DNA of 34,960 nt from Cryomorphaceae bacterium (GCA_021298235.1 JAJTDX010000019.1:1-34960); one strand, 5' to 3'; counted from the first letter of the stretch, positions 17,672-28,100 are shown. Notes: generated by a model from the letters alone, not told the origin. Program-made: numbers and translations.

Positions 17672-18652
17672 TCAGAAATGACTTAGCCAACTTTCAAGTA
17701 GAGTTAATTCTTTCTTTTCAACAATCGCATGTTTTTCAAGTTCGGCGTATACACTATGTAGATTTTCAGCAATTGAATTTTGTGATGAAGCTATTTTTGC
17801 GCTCAACTCAAATGATAACTCACCTTTAAGATACATGGGGACCTCAGATTCAAAGTCGCGTAGATAATTGTGGGGATTACGTTCCTGAAAAACAGTTGCC
17901 TCTGTGAATCCTAAGCGATAACCGTGCTTCCACATAATGGGTTGAGCGACTATTCCACGTAAAATATCCGTAAATCGAAATGTGACATAGGCAGGCAGAT
18001 ACAAAAGAGGAAAGAGTTCTTTTCGAAAAGCTGTGTTTTGAGAGTTAAACGGACAAATGGTTCCTTCATCAAGCACAACAGGTTGGCGTTTGATAAATGT
18101 ACACGAAATATCACTTACCAAACGATAAATCGCATCGACATCCGGATCGCCGTCTGCCAATCCTTGCCATACGCCTATTTTTGATTCTTGGGATGAGCGC
18201 TTGAATGTATGTGTTGAATTAATCAATTGCAATGGTAATCCTCTGGGCCAAATTTTTTGTGAGGTAAAATCCGAATAGATGTTGTAAAAACCCTGTTTTT
18301 TATCAATGGTGTCGAACGAACCTTCAAAATCTGGGAAATTCCAATTTTCGTAGGGAATGTTATCGTCATCGGTATCAATGATGATATCCGCTCCTTGTTG
18401 AATGGCATACAAGTAGCCCATCATCTTTCTACCGTAATGATTGTAGGGAAGTAATTCCGCAAATTCGCTATTAAGTTCTTTTTGCTCATTATCACCTAAA
18501 TAGGTGACATTGGGACAGTTCCAATTTTTTGGTGTTTTTAGATCGCCAACCACGATAAGCTGGTAATCTGCTAACCCCGCAAATTTTTCTACGGCAATCG
18601 TTGGTTCAAAAATCGATGTTATAACAATGAATTTTTTTAATTTATTTTCCAC
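17672..18652 (-). CDS. DUF288 (STELLO-like) putative glycosyltransferase
   Basis: This 326-residue protein begins with KKFIVITSIFEPT and has the double-aspartate motif DTDDDNIP (93-100), characteristic of the DUF288/STELLO group of GT-A-like enzymes. Further family features include the GRKMMGYLYAIQQGA helix before the DxD and NSQNTAFRKELFPLLYLP downstream. No signal peptide or membrane helix is visible, so it should act in the cytoplasm. It overlaps the upstream unknown gene by 16 nt, suggesting the pair works together. The donor sugar is unknown. Confidence 0.8.
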   Translation of the reverse strand: MENKLKKFIVITSIFEPTIAVEKFAGLADYQLIVVGDLKTPKNWNCPNVTYLGDNEQKELNSEFAELLPYNHYGRKMMGYLYAIQQGADIIIDTDDDNIPYENWNFPDFEGSFDTIDKKQGFYNIYSDFTSQKIWPRGLPLQLINSTHTFKRSSQESKIGVWQGLADGDPDVDAIYRLVSDISCTFIKRQPVVLDEGTICPFNSQNTAFRKELFPLLYLPAYVTFRFTDILRGIVAQPIMWKHGYRLGFTEATVFQERNPHNYLRDFESEVPMYLKGELSFELSAKIASSQNSIAENLHSVYAELEKHAIVEKKELTLLESWLSHF

Positions 18653-19578
18653 TTTGATAATTTAACTGGGTGAATATATAATTCGTTTGGTTTATAAGAT
18701 TTCATTAGTTCTTCAAAATTGAAATCAACTTGCTTGTAGCGTTCGTTCATTTCTTCAATGTTTTCGTTCTCCCAATAGGTAGTTCCATTCCAATTTGTAT
18801 CCTTTTCAAAAACTAGATTGTCGACTGATAAAACGAGTGCAGTCGGAATAGCTACCTCAACCCAAAGGCGCATTTGACGAAACAATTCGCAATATGCTGA
18901 AAATTTCTCCAATTTATTTTTAGGTAAAATAAACATGTCGGAATAGCCAGTTAATAAAGGATAGGCAGGAGTTCTTCTTCTTTTAAGCAGTAATTTCAGA
19001 TATTCCTTCAGTGTTAGTTTGAACCTTGGGTAGTTGTAAGACTTATTTTCGCCTTTTAATAATTTATAATTGAGTTTCCCGGAGGTAAATCCTAACTTCT
19101 TTAATTTTTGAATGGCAATATCCCTTTCTGGTAAAATTCTTTTCCAATCAGGCGCGTGATGCAATAAATAATCCTCCAAATAAAAGGAATTTATTGAGGG
19201 GAAGGTGTTGGCCCATTCCATTGACATTTTTGTAATCATTCCCCAGCTCCAAGGCAGAAATGCACCATCTTCAGATACCTTTAGCTCACTCAATAAATTA
19301 TTTTCATTTATATCGGGATGTAAAATCAAATCGTCACCAACAAACAAAAAATGACTTGCATTTATTTTATTTAAAATGCGCTTTGATTGTCGGATATAAC
19401 CCTGAAAATAAAAGGAATTTTCAAACACAGGTATAACATTCTGCAAATCACCATCGTAGAAAGGCACTAAATGATATATGGTTGAAAATCGATTCTCATA
19501 TATCTTCTCCAATTTTGGAATATTAGCATCAAAACGGTGGTTGTAGATAATGATTAATGCAGGAATATTTTTAATCAT
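18637..19578 (-). CDS. Hypothetical protein paired with DUF288, GT-A-like
   Basis: This 313-residue soluble protein starts IKNIPALIIIYNHRFDANI, a first strand like those of GT-A enzymes. It carries ASHFLFVGDDLILHPDI (about residues 74-90), where GDD sits like a metal-binding DxD. The C-terminal part has YSDMFILPK and RLWVEVAIPTAL, similar in arrangement to acceptor-side segments. I do not recognise a named family. The overlaps with DUF288 (16 nt) and the GT4 (4 nt) support a shared role in chain assembly (inference). Confidence 0.6.
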   Translation of the reverse strand: MIKNIPALIIIYNHRFDANIPKLEKIYENRFSTIYHLVPFYDGDLQNVIPVFENSFYFQGYIRQSKRILNKINASHFLFVGDDLILHPDINENNLLSELKVSEDGAFLPWSWGMITKMSMEWANTFPSINSFYLEDYLLHHAPDWKRILPERDIAIQKLKKLGFTSGKLNYKLLKGENKSYNYPRFKLTLKEYLKLLLKRRRTPAYPLLTGYSDMFILPKNKLEKFSAYCELFRQMRLWVEVAIPTALVLSVDNLVFEKDTNWNGTTYWENENIEEMNERYKQVDFNFEELMKSYKPNELYIHPVKLSKWKIN

Positions 19579-20744
19579 CTTGTTCGTATAATACTTTTCA
19601 CTTTATCAATTAATCCTGTTGTGAAAGACTTATGCAATAAGTTCAAATTCACTTTTTCTCTTAACATATCTTTTCTCAGGGATTTATAATTTGAAAACAA
19701 TTTGAAATATTTCGCACTGTTAATTTTATAATTATACTCAGATAGGACTAGATTACGCGCTCGGTGCTTTATTTCATTGAGTAAACTTCTATCGTTATTA
19801 AGGTTTACTATTGTCTCAACTAATTCATCGAAATTATTTGTTTCGATCACAAAACCTGAATCGCCAATAATATCCTTTATTCCCTCATTAAAATCGAAAA
19901 CAATTGGAACAACTCCAGCACTCATAGATTCCAACATCGCAATTGGGAGGCCGTCTTTGTATGATGGTAAAATAAATAGGTCACACTTTTCTAATTGATA
20001 ATAAATTTCTTTTGCGTTTTTTGGTTTGTAATACTCAAAATTTGGTTGATCTTTTATTATATCTAGCAATTTATCTCTTAATGGTCCATCTCCCATCAAA
20101 ATCCAATCGACAGTTACCCCATTTTCTTTTAAAAGCTTATCAATTAAGGGGATATTCTGTATTCCTTTAGTTTCATCAAATCTTGAGAAATAAACTAATT
20201 TCAAAGTAGTGTTTGTAGTTATATTCAATCTTTTGGAAGGAATTATTCCATAAGGAATGTAATAAATATCATCTACTCTTATTGGAATTCGCTTCCTCAA
20301 TAAATTGAAATAAGTAGGATTATGACATATAAAAACATCTATCCTATCTTGAAACATTTCCGCAATTGGAATATAATCATCATCATGTGAAATATGAAAA
20401 ATTGTATTACTATCAAAAATTTCTTTCGTGATTGATTTTAATTCTAATGAAAAGTTTGTAATTATTACGCCATTGAAAGCAATCATTTTTTTTGCTAATC
20501 TATTTCGAATAACAAATTCTTCCTCTTTTTCAGGATTATATTTAAAAACTTGAAATACAGATTCAGTCCAAGGCTCTGTAAGAGTAGGAGTCAATTCATT
20601 TCTTTTATCGTAAAAAATAATTTCACAATTAAAGTTTTTGTTTTCACTACCCGCAAAAAGTAACTTGTAAAAAGTTTGAACGCCACCAATTCGGTATTGA
20701 CCAAAAGTTAAAAGTGAAGTTTTATTTATAGTTGGTTCATCCAT
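19575..20744 (-). CDS. Glycosyltransferase, GT4 family
   Basis: This 389-residue GT-B protein has SLLTFGQYRIGGVQTFYKLL (acceptor-side glycine loop) near the N-terminus, LVYFSRFDETKGIQNIPLID at the domain hinge, and LPSYKDGLPIAMLESMSAG with the E-x7-E type donor site. The ATG at 20744 overlaps the epimerase 3' end by 19 nt. It looks intact. Confidence 0.88.
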   Translation of the reverse strand: MDEPTINKTSLLTFGQYRIGGVQTFYKLLFAGSENKNFNCEIIFYDKRNELTPTLTEPWTESVFQVFKYNPEKEEEFVIRNRLAKKMIAFNGVIITNFSLELKSITKEIFDSNTIFHISHDDDYIPIAEMFQDRIDVFICHNPTYFNLLRKRIPIRVDDIYYIPYGIIPSKRLNITTNTTLKLVYFSRFDETKGIQNIPLIDKLLKENGVTVDWILMGDGPLRDKLLDIIKDQPNFEYYKPKNAKEIYYQLEKCDLFILPSYKDGLPIAMLESMSAGVVPIVFDFNEGIKDIIGDSGFVIETNNFDELVETIVNLNNDRSLLNEIKHRARNLVLSEYNYKINSAKYFKLFSNYKSLRKDMLREKVNLNLLHKSFTTGLIDKVKSIIRTR

Positions 20745-21610
20745 TTAACTGTTTCTTCAATTCCATTTATAAGATTAACTTTTGGTACAAAACCTATTTT
20801 TTTTATTTTCGAAATTTCTGATTTCCAGTATTTAGGATAGCCTTCTAACTCTTTGTTATTGAAAAAAACTTCTCCCTTCCAATTCAACTTTTCTAATAGT
20901 AATTTTGAAACTTCATTTATTTTTATTTCGACTCCTGAAGCCAGATTGTAGGCCTCTCCTTTGAATTCTGCATTTCCAATTAATAACTCAACAGCTTCTA
21001 CTATATCTTCAATAAATATGAAATCTCTTGTTTCCATTCCCGTTCCAAATAGCTCAATTTGATCTTGGTTGTTTTTTGCTTTTTGGTAAATATCCCATAA
21101 TAGTTGTTTTTTCAAACCAGGACCATAGGCCGAGAAAATTCGGATTGAAATTGTTTTTACATTATAAACTTGACTGTATTGGTTACAAATCTGCTCAGCA
21201 TAAACTTTGTGGAATCCATAATTTGAAATCGGAGCAATTTGGGTTTTCTCAGATACTGGTAATTCAGTTGGATTACCGTAAACTGCTGCGCTAGACAAAT
21301 TGATAAATTTACATTCAGGTTGTGATAGCCTTATAGCATCTAGAAAAACACCAACATTTTTGGTGTTTAATTGAAAATCATTTTGTGGATTATGATAGGA
21401 TTCTGCTACGTTGGAAGAGCCAGAACAATTTATACAAACATGGATATTATGATTTCCTATTATGGATTGAAAACTCTTATGCTCAAGGTTGAAATAATTT
21501 TTTTTCTCTAATTCAATGACATCACAAGATAAAACTGAATGATTTTTTGAAAAATACCTTTCACAATTTGAACCAATAAATCCCTCTGAGCCAATGATTA
21601 AAATGTTCAT
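20726..21610 (-). CDS. NAD-dependent epimerase/dehydratase (extended SDR)
   Basis: This 294-residue nucleotide-sugar enzyme has the NAD motif GSEGFIG (7-13), the active-site serine segment INLSSAAVYG (103-112) and the catalytic YGFHK (Tyr131, Lys135). RDFIFIEDIVEAVELL near the middle is typical of GalE/RmlB-like extended SDRs. It should epimerise, dehydrate or reduce a nucleotide sugar for the polysaccharide; the exact reaction cannot be read. It is 1 bp from the TylF-like gene. Confidence 0.87.
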   Translation of the reverse strand: MNILIIGSEGFIGSNCERYFSKNHSVLSCDVIELEKKNYFNLEHKSFQSIIGNHNIHVCINCSGSSNVAESYHNPQNDFQLNTKNVGVFLDAIRLSQPECKFINLSSAAVYGNPTELPVSEKTQIAPISNYGFHKVYAEQICNQYSQVYNVKTISIRIFSAYGPGLKKQLLWDIYQKAKNNQDQIELFGTGMETRDFIFIEDIVEAVELLIGNAEFKGEAYNLASGVEIKINEVSKLLLEKLNWKGEVFFNNKELEGYPKYWKSEISKIKKIGFVPKVNLINGIEETVKWMNQL

Positions 21611-21611
21611 T

Positions 21612-22436
21612 TTATGGTTTAAATATTAATGCCTGTCCTGTTGGCAATGAAATTATACTTACCCCTTTTTCAGTTGCAAATTGATCAAATGCAGCTCTCT
21701 GTTCTTTATGGGCGAAAAAACCATAATCATCAAGAACTATTATTCCTCCGCTGACTAATTTATCCCAAAAGAATTGAGCAGCCTCGATCTCAGGCATTAC
21801 CATATTCATATCAATGGAAAGAAAACAAATTTTATTTGTATTACATAAAACAAGTGTATCAGGTACTCTACCTTTAACAATTTGTACATTATCATTTTTA
21901 AATAAATCAAGCACCTCTTGGTAAGTGTTTTTATAATTTGAATAAGTTTGAACTAAACCAGAATTTATCTCATTTTCATTTGCAAACTCCTCCACTAATC
22001 CTTCATAAGTATCTAAAAGATAAAAGGTTTTACCTAATTCATTAAAACTAATATAGTCAATAATAGCCTTACTATATCCACCTTTGTATACTCCACACTC
22101 TACAAAATCTCCTTCTAATGTTGATACCTTTTCGGCAAATAAACATATCATGTAATAACGCCATCGCATATCCATATTCTTACCATCTATTCCACGCCAA
22201 TCATTTACAATCAAGGAACTGAGATAAGCTTTTTTAAACTTAGCAGACTCTAAACAATCGGAATTGTTCCATAAAAGCATTCCATCAGAATGATAACTTA
22301 TGGTATTTCCGTGAGAAGGAGTAAAATGAATATGAACTACTTTTGATGATTCAGGCACATTTGAAATTCTTGAATAAGGATTTAAATACTTAAAATTTCT
22401 TCTAACCCAGTTTATTTTTCTTAAAAAGTTAATCAT
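21612..22436 (-). CDS. TylF/MycF-family sugar O-methyltransferase
   Basis: This 274-residue protein shows the TylF pattern: GDFVECGVYKGGYS (109-122) for SAM binding, FYLLDTYEG (138-146), LSIDMNMVMPEIEAAQFFW with the metal-binding Asp, and IIVLDDYGF with the second acidic pair. Members are Mg2+-dependent sugar O-methyltransferases. In an ABC-exported O-antigen it could methylate a chain residue or cap the chain end (inference). It overlaps the acetyltransferase stop by 4 nt. Confidence 0.83.
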   Translation of the reverse strand: MINFLRKINWVRRNFKYLNPYSRISNVPESSKVVHIHFTPSHGNTISYHSDGMLLWNNSDCLESAKFKKAYLSSLIVNDWRGIDGKNMDMRWRYYMICLFAEKVSTLEGDFVECGVYKGGYSKAIIDYISFNELGKTFYLLDTYEGLVEEFANENEINSGLVQTYSNYKNTYQEVLDLFKNDNVQIVKGRVPDTLVLCNTNKICFLSIDMNMVMPEIEAAQFFWDKLVSGGIIVLDDYGFFAHKEQRAAFDQFATEKGVSIISLPTGQALIFKP

Positions 22437-23056
22437 TCTGTTTTTTTGATAAATTCAGCAGGATTGCCACCGATAATTGAATATTCATTAAATCCTTTCG
22501 TGACTACGGAGCCACATCCCACTACAACACCTTCGCCCAATTCTACCCCTTTTGTAATAATAGAATTAAATCCAATCCAACAATTATTGTTTATTTTTAT
22601 CTCTTTAGTAATAACATTTTGCCAGTTTTTATTTCTTGGACCTCTAGCCCAGTCCTCCACATCTTTCTTTCTTTCTTTTGATTTTAATGAATGTGCATTT
22701 GTATCAATGATTGTACATCCCCATGATATCATAACGTTTGAGCCAATGGTAATTTTATCTCTACAAAAAATAGCAGAACCTGGACCTAAAAAAACATTGT
22801 TTCCAATCTCTATTTTTGAACCTCTAGAGTGCAAGGCAATAATTCCCATAATTGTGCAGTTATCGCCGATAACTATCGGATGTATAATGTCTTCAAAACC
22901 ACTTTCATTTTCAAGTGTCAATTTCGAAATATTTGAATTTTTCCCAACCTTAATTAAACCTTTCTTTAAAAAACGATCCTTAACAGATTGTTCAACCTGA
23001 ATTTTATTATGCTCTCCTGTTTGAAAAATCTTTTTAAGAAACCTCTTCATCCTCAA
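22433..23056 (-). CDS. Left-handed beta-helix (hexapeptide) acyltransferase
   Basis: This 207-residue protein has many hexapeptide turns (IGDNCTIMG, IEIGNNVFLG, ITIGSNVMISWG, VELGEGVVVG) and ends in IIGGNPAEFIKK, the standard finish of sugar O-acetyltransferases of the NodL/WbbJ/LacA type. It should transfer an acetyl group from acetyl-CoA to a sugar hydroxyl or amino group. The start at 23056 overlaps wzt by 23 nt; MKRFLKK at 23050 is an alternative. Confidence 0.87.
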   Translation of the reverse strand: MRMKRFLKKIFQTGEHNKIQVEQSVKDRFLKKGLIKVGKNSNISKLTLENESGFEDIIHPIVIGDNCTIMGIIALHSRGSKIEIGNNVFLGPGSAIFCRDKITIGSNVMISWGCTIIDTNAHSLKSKERKKDVEDWARGPRNKNWQNVITKEIKINNNCWIGFNSIITKGVELGEGVVVGCGSVVTKGFNEYSIIGGNPAEFIKKTE

Positions 23057-24160
23057 CTAGCTCTATATTTGTTTCAAAATTCATGATTATACTACCATAA
23101 TCATTACCCTCGTATATTATAAACTCTGTTCCATTGTCGAAAACTTTAATTGGACATTCAAAATCATGAATATCATATATTTCTCCTTTTGGGTAATAAA
23201 GAGCGAAATGAAACGAATAAAGATTTGGAGCAATAAAATTCTTTGGTATCTTAAAATTGATCAAATAACGATTCTTTAGTTGTATAAAGTCGTCAATCAT
23301 TTTTAATTGTGTGAACACTCTATTACCGAATTTATCAATCAAGGCAATACTTACGGTTAAATCTTTATATACCTCATTTTGTTTGATTAAAAGTCTTAAA
23401 TTAATGTCCTCATCGCTAGAGAACTCATTTTTTAATGTATTATCATTGTCAAATGTAAAGGCTTCTTTAAAAAAACAAGATTTGTTCTTATTTTGGTTTA
23501 AAAAATGATTTGATTTTTCTTGTTGTCTTAATAGATAACTATTAACTATGTTCGAAGTTTTTCCTACTGATTTTATAAGTCCCCGTTCGAGTAATACTGA
23601 ATTTTCGCAAAGTTGGTTAATTGCCGCCATATTATGACTCACAAACAGAACCGTTCTACCTTCGACTGAAACGTCTTTCATTTTGCCCAAACATTTTTTT
23701 TGAAATTCAGCATCGCCAACTGCGAGAACTTCATCCACAATAAGAATTTCGGGCTCTAGGTGAGCAGCAACTGCAAAAGCCAAACGCACATACATACCAG
23801 AGGAGTACCTTTTTACAGGTGTATCGATGTATTTTTCAACTCCCGAGAAAGCTACAATTTCATCAAACTTGGAGCGTATTTCGCTTTTGGTCATACCGAG
23901 AATGGCACCATTTAAAAAAATGTTTTCTCTACCTGTCAATTCAGGGTGAAATCCTGTGCCTACTTCTAGTAAAGATGCAATTCTACCTTTTACCTTGATG
24001 TTTCCTTTGGTGGGAGAAGTTACTTTAGAAAGGATTTTTAATAAGGTACTTTTTCCTGCGCCATTTCTGCCAATTATACCCAACACTTCACCTTGTTTTA
24101 CCGAGTAACTTGTCCGAGTCGGTATTGTTTATAGAGATTTTCGACTTTGATTACTTCCAT
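23034..24160 (-). pseudogene. wzt: O-antigen ABC transporter ATPase (Wzt) with internal deletion and frameshift
   Basis: From a GTG at 24086, 350 residues are open. They include Walker A GRNGAGKST, signature YSSGM, Walker B ILIVDEVLAVGD, the H-loop SHN, and a C-terminal Wzt-type carbohydrate-binding domain ending in ELVEDEEVS. The expected N-terminus lies upstream in another frame: ATG at 24160 gives MEVIKVENLYKQYRLGQVTR, then TAA at 24100-24098. The core frame reads back as TSYSVKQGEVLGIIG. Full Wzt proteins have some 30-60 more residues between these pieces, including the adenine-stacking strand region. A deletion with frame change therefore removed part of the nucleotide-binding domain. 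Export function is doubtful if the sequence is correct. Partner permease gene is 34 bp upstream. Confidence 0.85.
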
Positions 24161-24194
24161 TACGCTTTTTACATTCTAGAATTAAAGGGCGATT

Positions 24195-25043
24195 CTATAC
24201 CGTATCCATGAAACTTTTCTCGACTTGGTTAAAGATAATTATTCCCAAAAACAATGCACCAAAACTGAATAGGCTCGTATAAACCAAACCGCTCCAATCA
24301 AATGTGCCAATACTGAAAAAGGCATACCGGAAACTTTCCAAAATTGGGGTTAATGGATTCATGCTTATAACGTCGTGTAATTTTCCATTGGTGTAACTCA
24401 ACGGGTAGATAATGGGCGTTGCGTACATCAAGAGTTGAATACCAAACGTCAACAAGAAACTTAAATCGCGGTATTTTGTGGTGAGTGCGGAGAAGATAAT
24501 TCCCAAACCTAGGCCCATTACGGCCATTAACAAAATCAAATACGGTAGGATCAAAATATGTAAGTTCACATTTACTTCGATATCCTTGGTAATAAGTTGA
24601 TAAATCAGAACCACCCCAAACAACATTACTTGTATTCCTAGCTTAATAAGGTTTGAAATGACGATAGAAATGGGTGTCGCCAAACGTGGAAAATAGACTT
24701 TCCCGAATATCCCGGCATTAGCAACAAACGTGTTTGATGTTTTACTGAAACAATCGGAAAAGTAGTTCCAAAGTGTTATGCCAGACAAATAAAACAAGAT
24801 TGGATCCACACCTTCAGTAGGGATCTTTGCAATCTGGTTGAAGACAACGAAAAAGATGAGTGTAGTGAATAAAGGTTGAATGAACAGCCATAGAGGTCCA
24901 AGAATAGTTTGCTTGTAAACGGATACGAAATCTCTTCTAACGAAAAGCATAATCAAATCCCGGTATCGCCACAATTCTTTTAAGTTAATGTCCAACAAGG
25001 ACCGTTTTGGTGAAATCACCTCTGACCATTCCTGATCTCCCAT
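24195..25043 (-). CDS. wzm: O-antigen ABC transporter permease (Wzm)
   Basis: This 282-residue ABC-2 type permease starts with an amphipathic segment (LLDINLKELWRYRDLIMLFV). RRDFVSVYKQTILGPLWLFI follows, a strongly conserved element of Wzm/KpsM/RfbA proteins, and then about six membrane helices. It moves undecaprenyl-linked polysaccharide across the inner membrane together with Wzt. It is the first gene of the - strand cluster, preceded by a divergent promoter region shared with the T9SS protein gene. Confidence 0.93.
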   Translation of the reverse strand: MGDQEWSEVISPKRSLLDINLKELWRYRDLIMLFVRRDFVSVYKQTILGPLWLFIQPLFTTLIFFVVFNQIAKIPTEGVDPILFYLSGITLWNYFSDCFSKTSNTFVANAGIFGKVYFPRLATPISIVISNLIKLGIQVMLFGVVLIYQLITKDIEVNVNLHILILPYLILLMAVMGLGLGIIFSALTTKYRDLSFLLTFGIQLLMYATPIIYPLSYTNGKLHDVISMNPLTPILESFRYAFFSIGTFDWSGLVYTSLFSFGALFLGIIIFNQVEKSFMDTV

Positions 25044-25063
25044 TTATCATTGAATTCAGTACA

Positions 25064-25071
25064 CAAATCTA
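25064..25071 (-). promoter_or_regulatory. Likely -7 box (TAGATTTG) of the polysaccharide operon
   Basis: On the - strand TAGATTTG matches TAnnTTTG. It lies 20 nt upstream of the wzm ATG (25043), giving a short leader of about 15 nt. No clear -33 TTTG is present at the expected distance. Nothing else promoter-like is seen before the ~22 kb gene run. Confidence 0.45.
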
Positions 25072-25141
25072 CAAAAAATGGAGGAATTTGAAAACTTCAT
25101 GTTTTATGAAACGGGGGCTAAACTATAGAAAATATAATTTG

Positions 25142-25149
25142 TATCTTTG
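25142..25149 (+). promoter_or_regulatory. Likely -7 box (TATCTTTG) of the T9SS protein gene
   Basis: TATCTTTG is a perfect TAnnTTTG match in the 113-bp divergent region. It lies 7 nt before the ATG at 25157, so the leader would be very short if this start is right. Confidence 0.4.
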
Positions 25150-25156
25150 GTCGAGT

Positions 25157-28100
25157 ATGCTCAAAATAATTAAATTCTTGTTTCAGCAACTACTTATGTT
25201 TGCATGGCTATGTACCCTTCAGAAGGTAAATGCCCAGCTAAGCATTGGCAGTAGTCCTAAAAACGGGGCTTACTTATCGGATCAAATAGTAAACTTGGAG
25301 TGTAAAACAGTTATATCTGGATTTTCTTATCATTTTCAAGTTTCCACTGACACGCTGATTACTCAGCTCGTATTGGATACAATTGTTTCAGACAATGGTT
25401 TTTCTCCGGATAGGGTAGACAATCTGGTGTTGTGGTTGTCATCGGAGTCACTATCTCTATCAGATAATTCACCTGTAGAAGTATGGACGGATCTTTCAGG
25501 AAATGGTTTTGATGCCTCTCAAACGAACGCGCTGTTACGTCCGATATACCGCGGTTTCGGAGGAGTATCCAATCGTCCGTATGTTGATTTTGATGGAACC
25601 GATGGTATGGTAACTGCTGTAAATCGGTCCAATATTCCGAATGACAGTACACTAACTTTTGTGTCCTTGCAACGCAATCGAAATCAGGGTTATGGAGCAC
25701 TCTTTTATCTTGGGAACAGCGGCTCTTTTTCTCCACAGTATGCGGCTAGAACTGCAGGCAGTAGTTACAACAATGGTTCGCTGAGATTTTTGGGTTATAA
25801 CGGAGGTGCTTTTGCATTTGACTTGCAATCTACCAATGGTCAGTTTCGAATCATTTCTGGATTTAATAACTTACTTCAGGCTAAATTATTCTCCAACGGT
25901 TCACTTGCAGCCAATTCGGGTTCAGGTTTAGTGTCAGTTGCTGCAGGTGCAACTTTAAAAATAGGATGTAATCAAGACTTCACAGAAAATTACAGTGGGC
26001 TTCTTCACGAATTGTTAGTTTTTAGAAATCTCGAAAGCGACTCACTACTTCGGGATCTAGAACGATTCATAAACTGGAAATACGTTCCTGCTCCGGAGTT
26101 GGGAGATAACATTATACAATACCAGGGATTCTGTGACTCAATGGTAACTTTGTCTCCAGGTATAGGTTACACGCAATATCTTTGGTCTACAGGTGCAACA
26201 AGCCCGAGCATTGCTGTTTCCGACTTTGGTGTTTATTCAGTTATAGTGACCGATGAATTCGGAATGCAAAAAACAGATAAAATTGAAGTGCGTCCAAATG
26301 AAGTTTTGGGATATCCCTCCGTTCCTGTTATTTGCCAGGGAAGTTCTCTGCTCTGGGATACGGGTATATCTGGTCATTCTGTTCAGTGGTCAGATGGTTT
26401 TAATGGGGTGTCACGAACTATAACTTCACCAGGTTCATATTATTACGATGTGGTTGATGGCAACGGATGTACCTATCGCAGTGATACGATTAACATACAA
26501 TTGGATTCATACCCCTTGATTCCCTATCTGGGTGCCGACACTAGCTTGTGTACAGGCAATTTTCTGGCCTTACAGGTGGGAGCATTCCAGACGGTTAGTT
26601 ATTCCTGGCAGGATGGCTCCACAGCAGCCCAGTTTGCGGTGAATGCTCCGGGAACATACTGGGTGCAAACGAGCAATGCCAATGGATGTATTGCACGAGA
26701 CACCATACTCATATCTATAGCCGGTACCGCTCCGAACGCAGAATTTTCAGTTACGGATCATTGTTTCAACAAACTCGTCCCTTTGCTTGATCAGAGCAGT
26801 GGAGTAGGGGCTGATTTCGTGGCTCAGTGGCAATGGAACATGGGAAATGGCACCGTGTTGAACCAACAGGCTCCCAACTATACGTATCCGGCTCCTGTAA
26901 CGTATTCCGTACAGCTGTATGTCCAGTCCATTGGGGGGTGTGGCGCGTATCATTACGATACGGTGATCGTATTTGCCAACCCGGAAGTGTCGTATGATGT
27001 TGTTGGACATTGTGAAGATCAGGAGGTTATTTTTACGAATACGACAAGTGCGGGCAGTGCGGCAATCTCTTCGTACACGTGGGATTTCGATATGCCATGG
27101 ACCGGGGCCTACAACACCTCCAATATCCCAATCCCAAATCGTGTCTTTGAACAAGTGGGGAACTATGACGTCAAATTGGTCGTGACCGATGCCAACGGAT
27201 GTAAGGACAGCCTGATACAGACGGTGGTGATCGATCCTTCTCCTGTGCCTAATTTTATTTTTGAAAGTACCTGTCAGGGAACTCCGATCCAGTTCATCAA
27301 TACTTCAACAACCCAACCATCCTCGACCTATCTGTGGGAATTCGGAGACAATACCTCTTCCATTTTGGTCAATCCTCAACACTCCTATCCGGACTATGGG
27401 CTGCAACAGGTCGTCCTGAGTGTTACCAATTTATATGGGTGCACGGCTTCAAACCTGCAGGAGGTAGAAGTGTACGCATTTCCTGAAGTTTCCATGCAAA
27501 TTGGCTCTGCCTGTGTCGATTCTTATGTGACGCTGGAGAATACCTCACTTGTTCCTCTCGGAGCGATCGATTCTACCTTGTGGGTGATCAACCAAACAGA
27601 TACCCTTTACGGACTCAATTCGGCATGGATGGTCGATGTGTTTGGCCAGCAACAGGTCGAACTATTTACCTGGTCTGCGCAAGGATGTGCCTCTCAGTCC
27701 AGTCAGTTCTTTGACGTCACAACTCAGTTCAATGCTGATTTCACCACCGGAACCGGCATCATCGCCGTTGGTCAACCCTTTACCTTTGAAAATACCTCTA
27801 CGCCGGGTTCGATCGCCCTATGGACCTTCGGAGATGGGGGCTTTTCGACGGAATATTCGCCGGAACATACCTTTAGTTCTGCTTATGCCGATTCCTCGCT
27901 TGAAGTGATGTTGATCGCTTTGGATCCATCCGGCTGTATTGATACCAGCATGCAAACGGTACTCATCCGTCGAGCACGCATCGACCTGGAGATCGCCAAC
28001 CTCTTTTTGCAGAAAGACGGCAACTGGTATACGATGGGCGTAAGCCTGACCAACAAAGGTACTGTGAACATTGAATCCGCAGATTTAGTTGTGGAAACTC

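Noticed and set aside
22446..23000. 184-codon open frame on + opposite the hexapeptide acyltransferase
   Set aside because: It is a shadow of the antisense gene; the - strand protein has a complete left-handed beta-helix pattern and fits the operon.
26747..27154. 135-codon open frame on - inside the T9SS protein gene
   Set aside because: The + strand encodes clear PKD domains over the same interval; the - product has no recognisable features.
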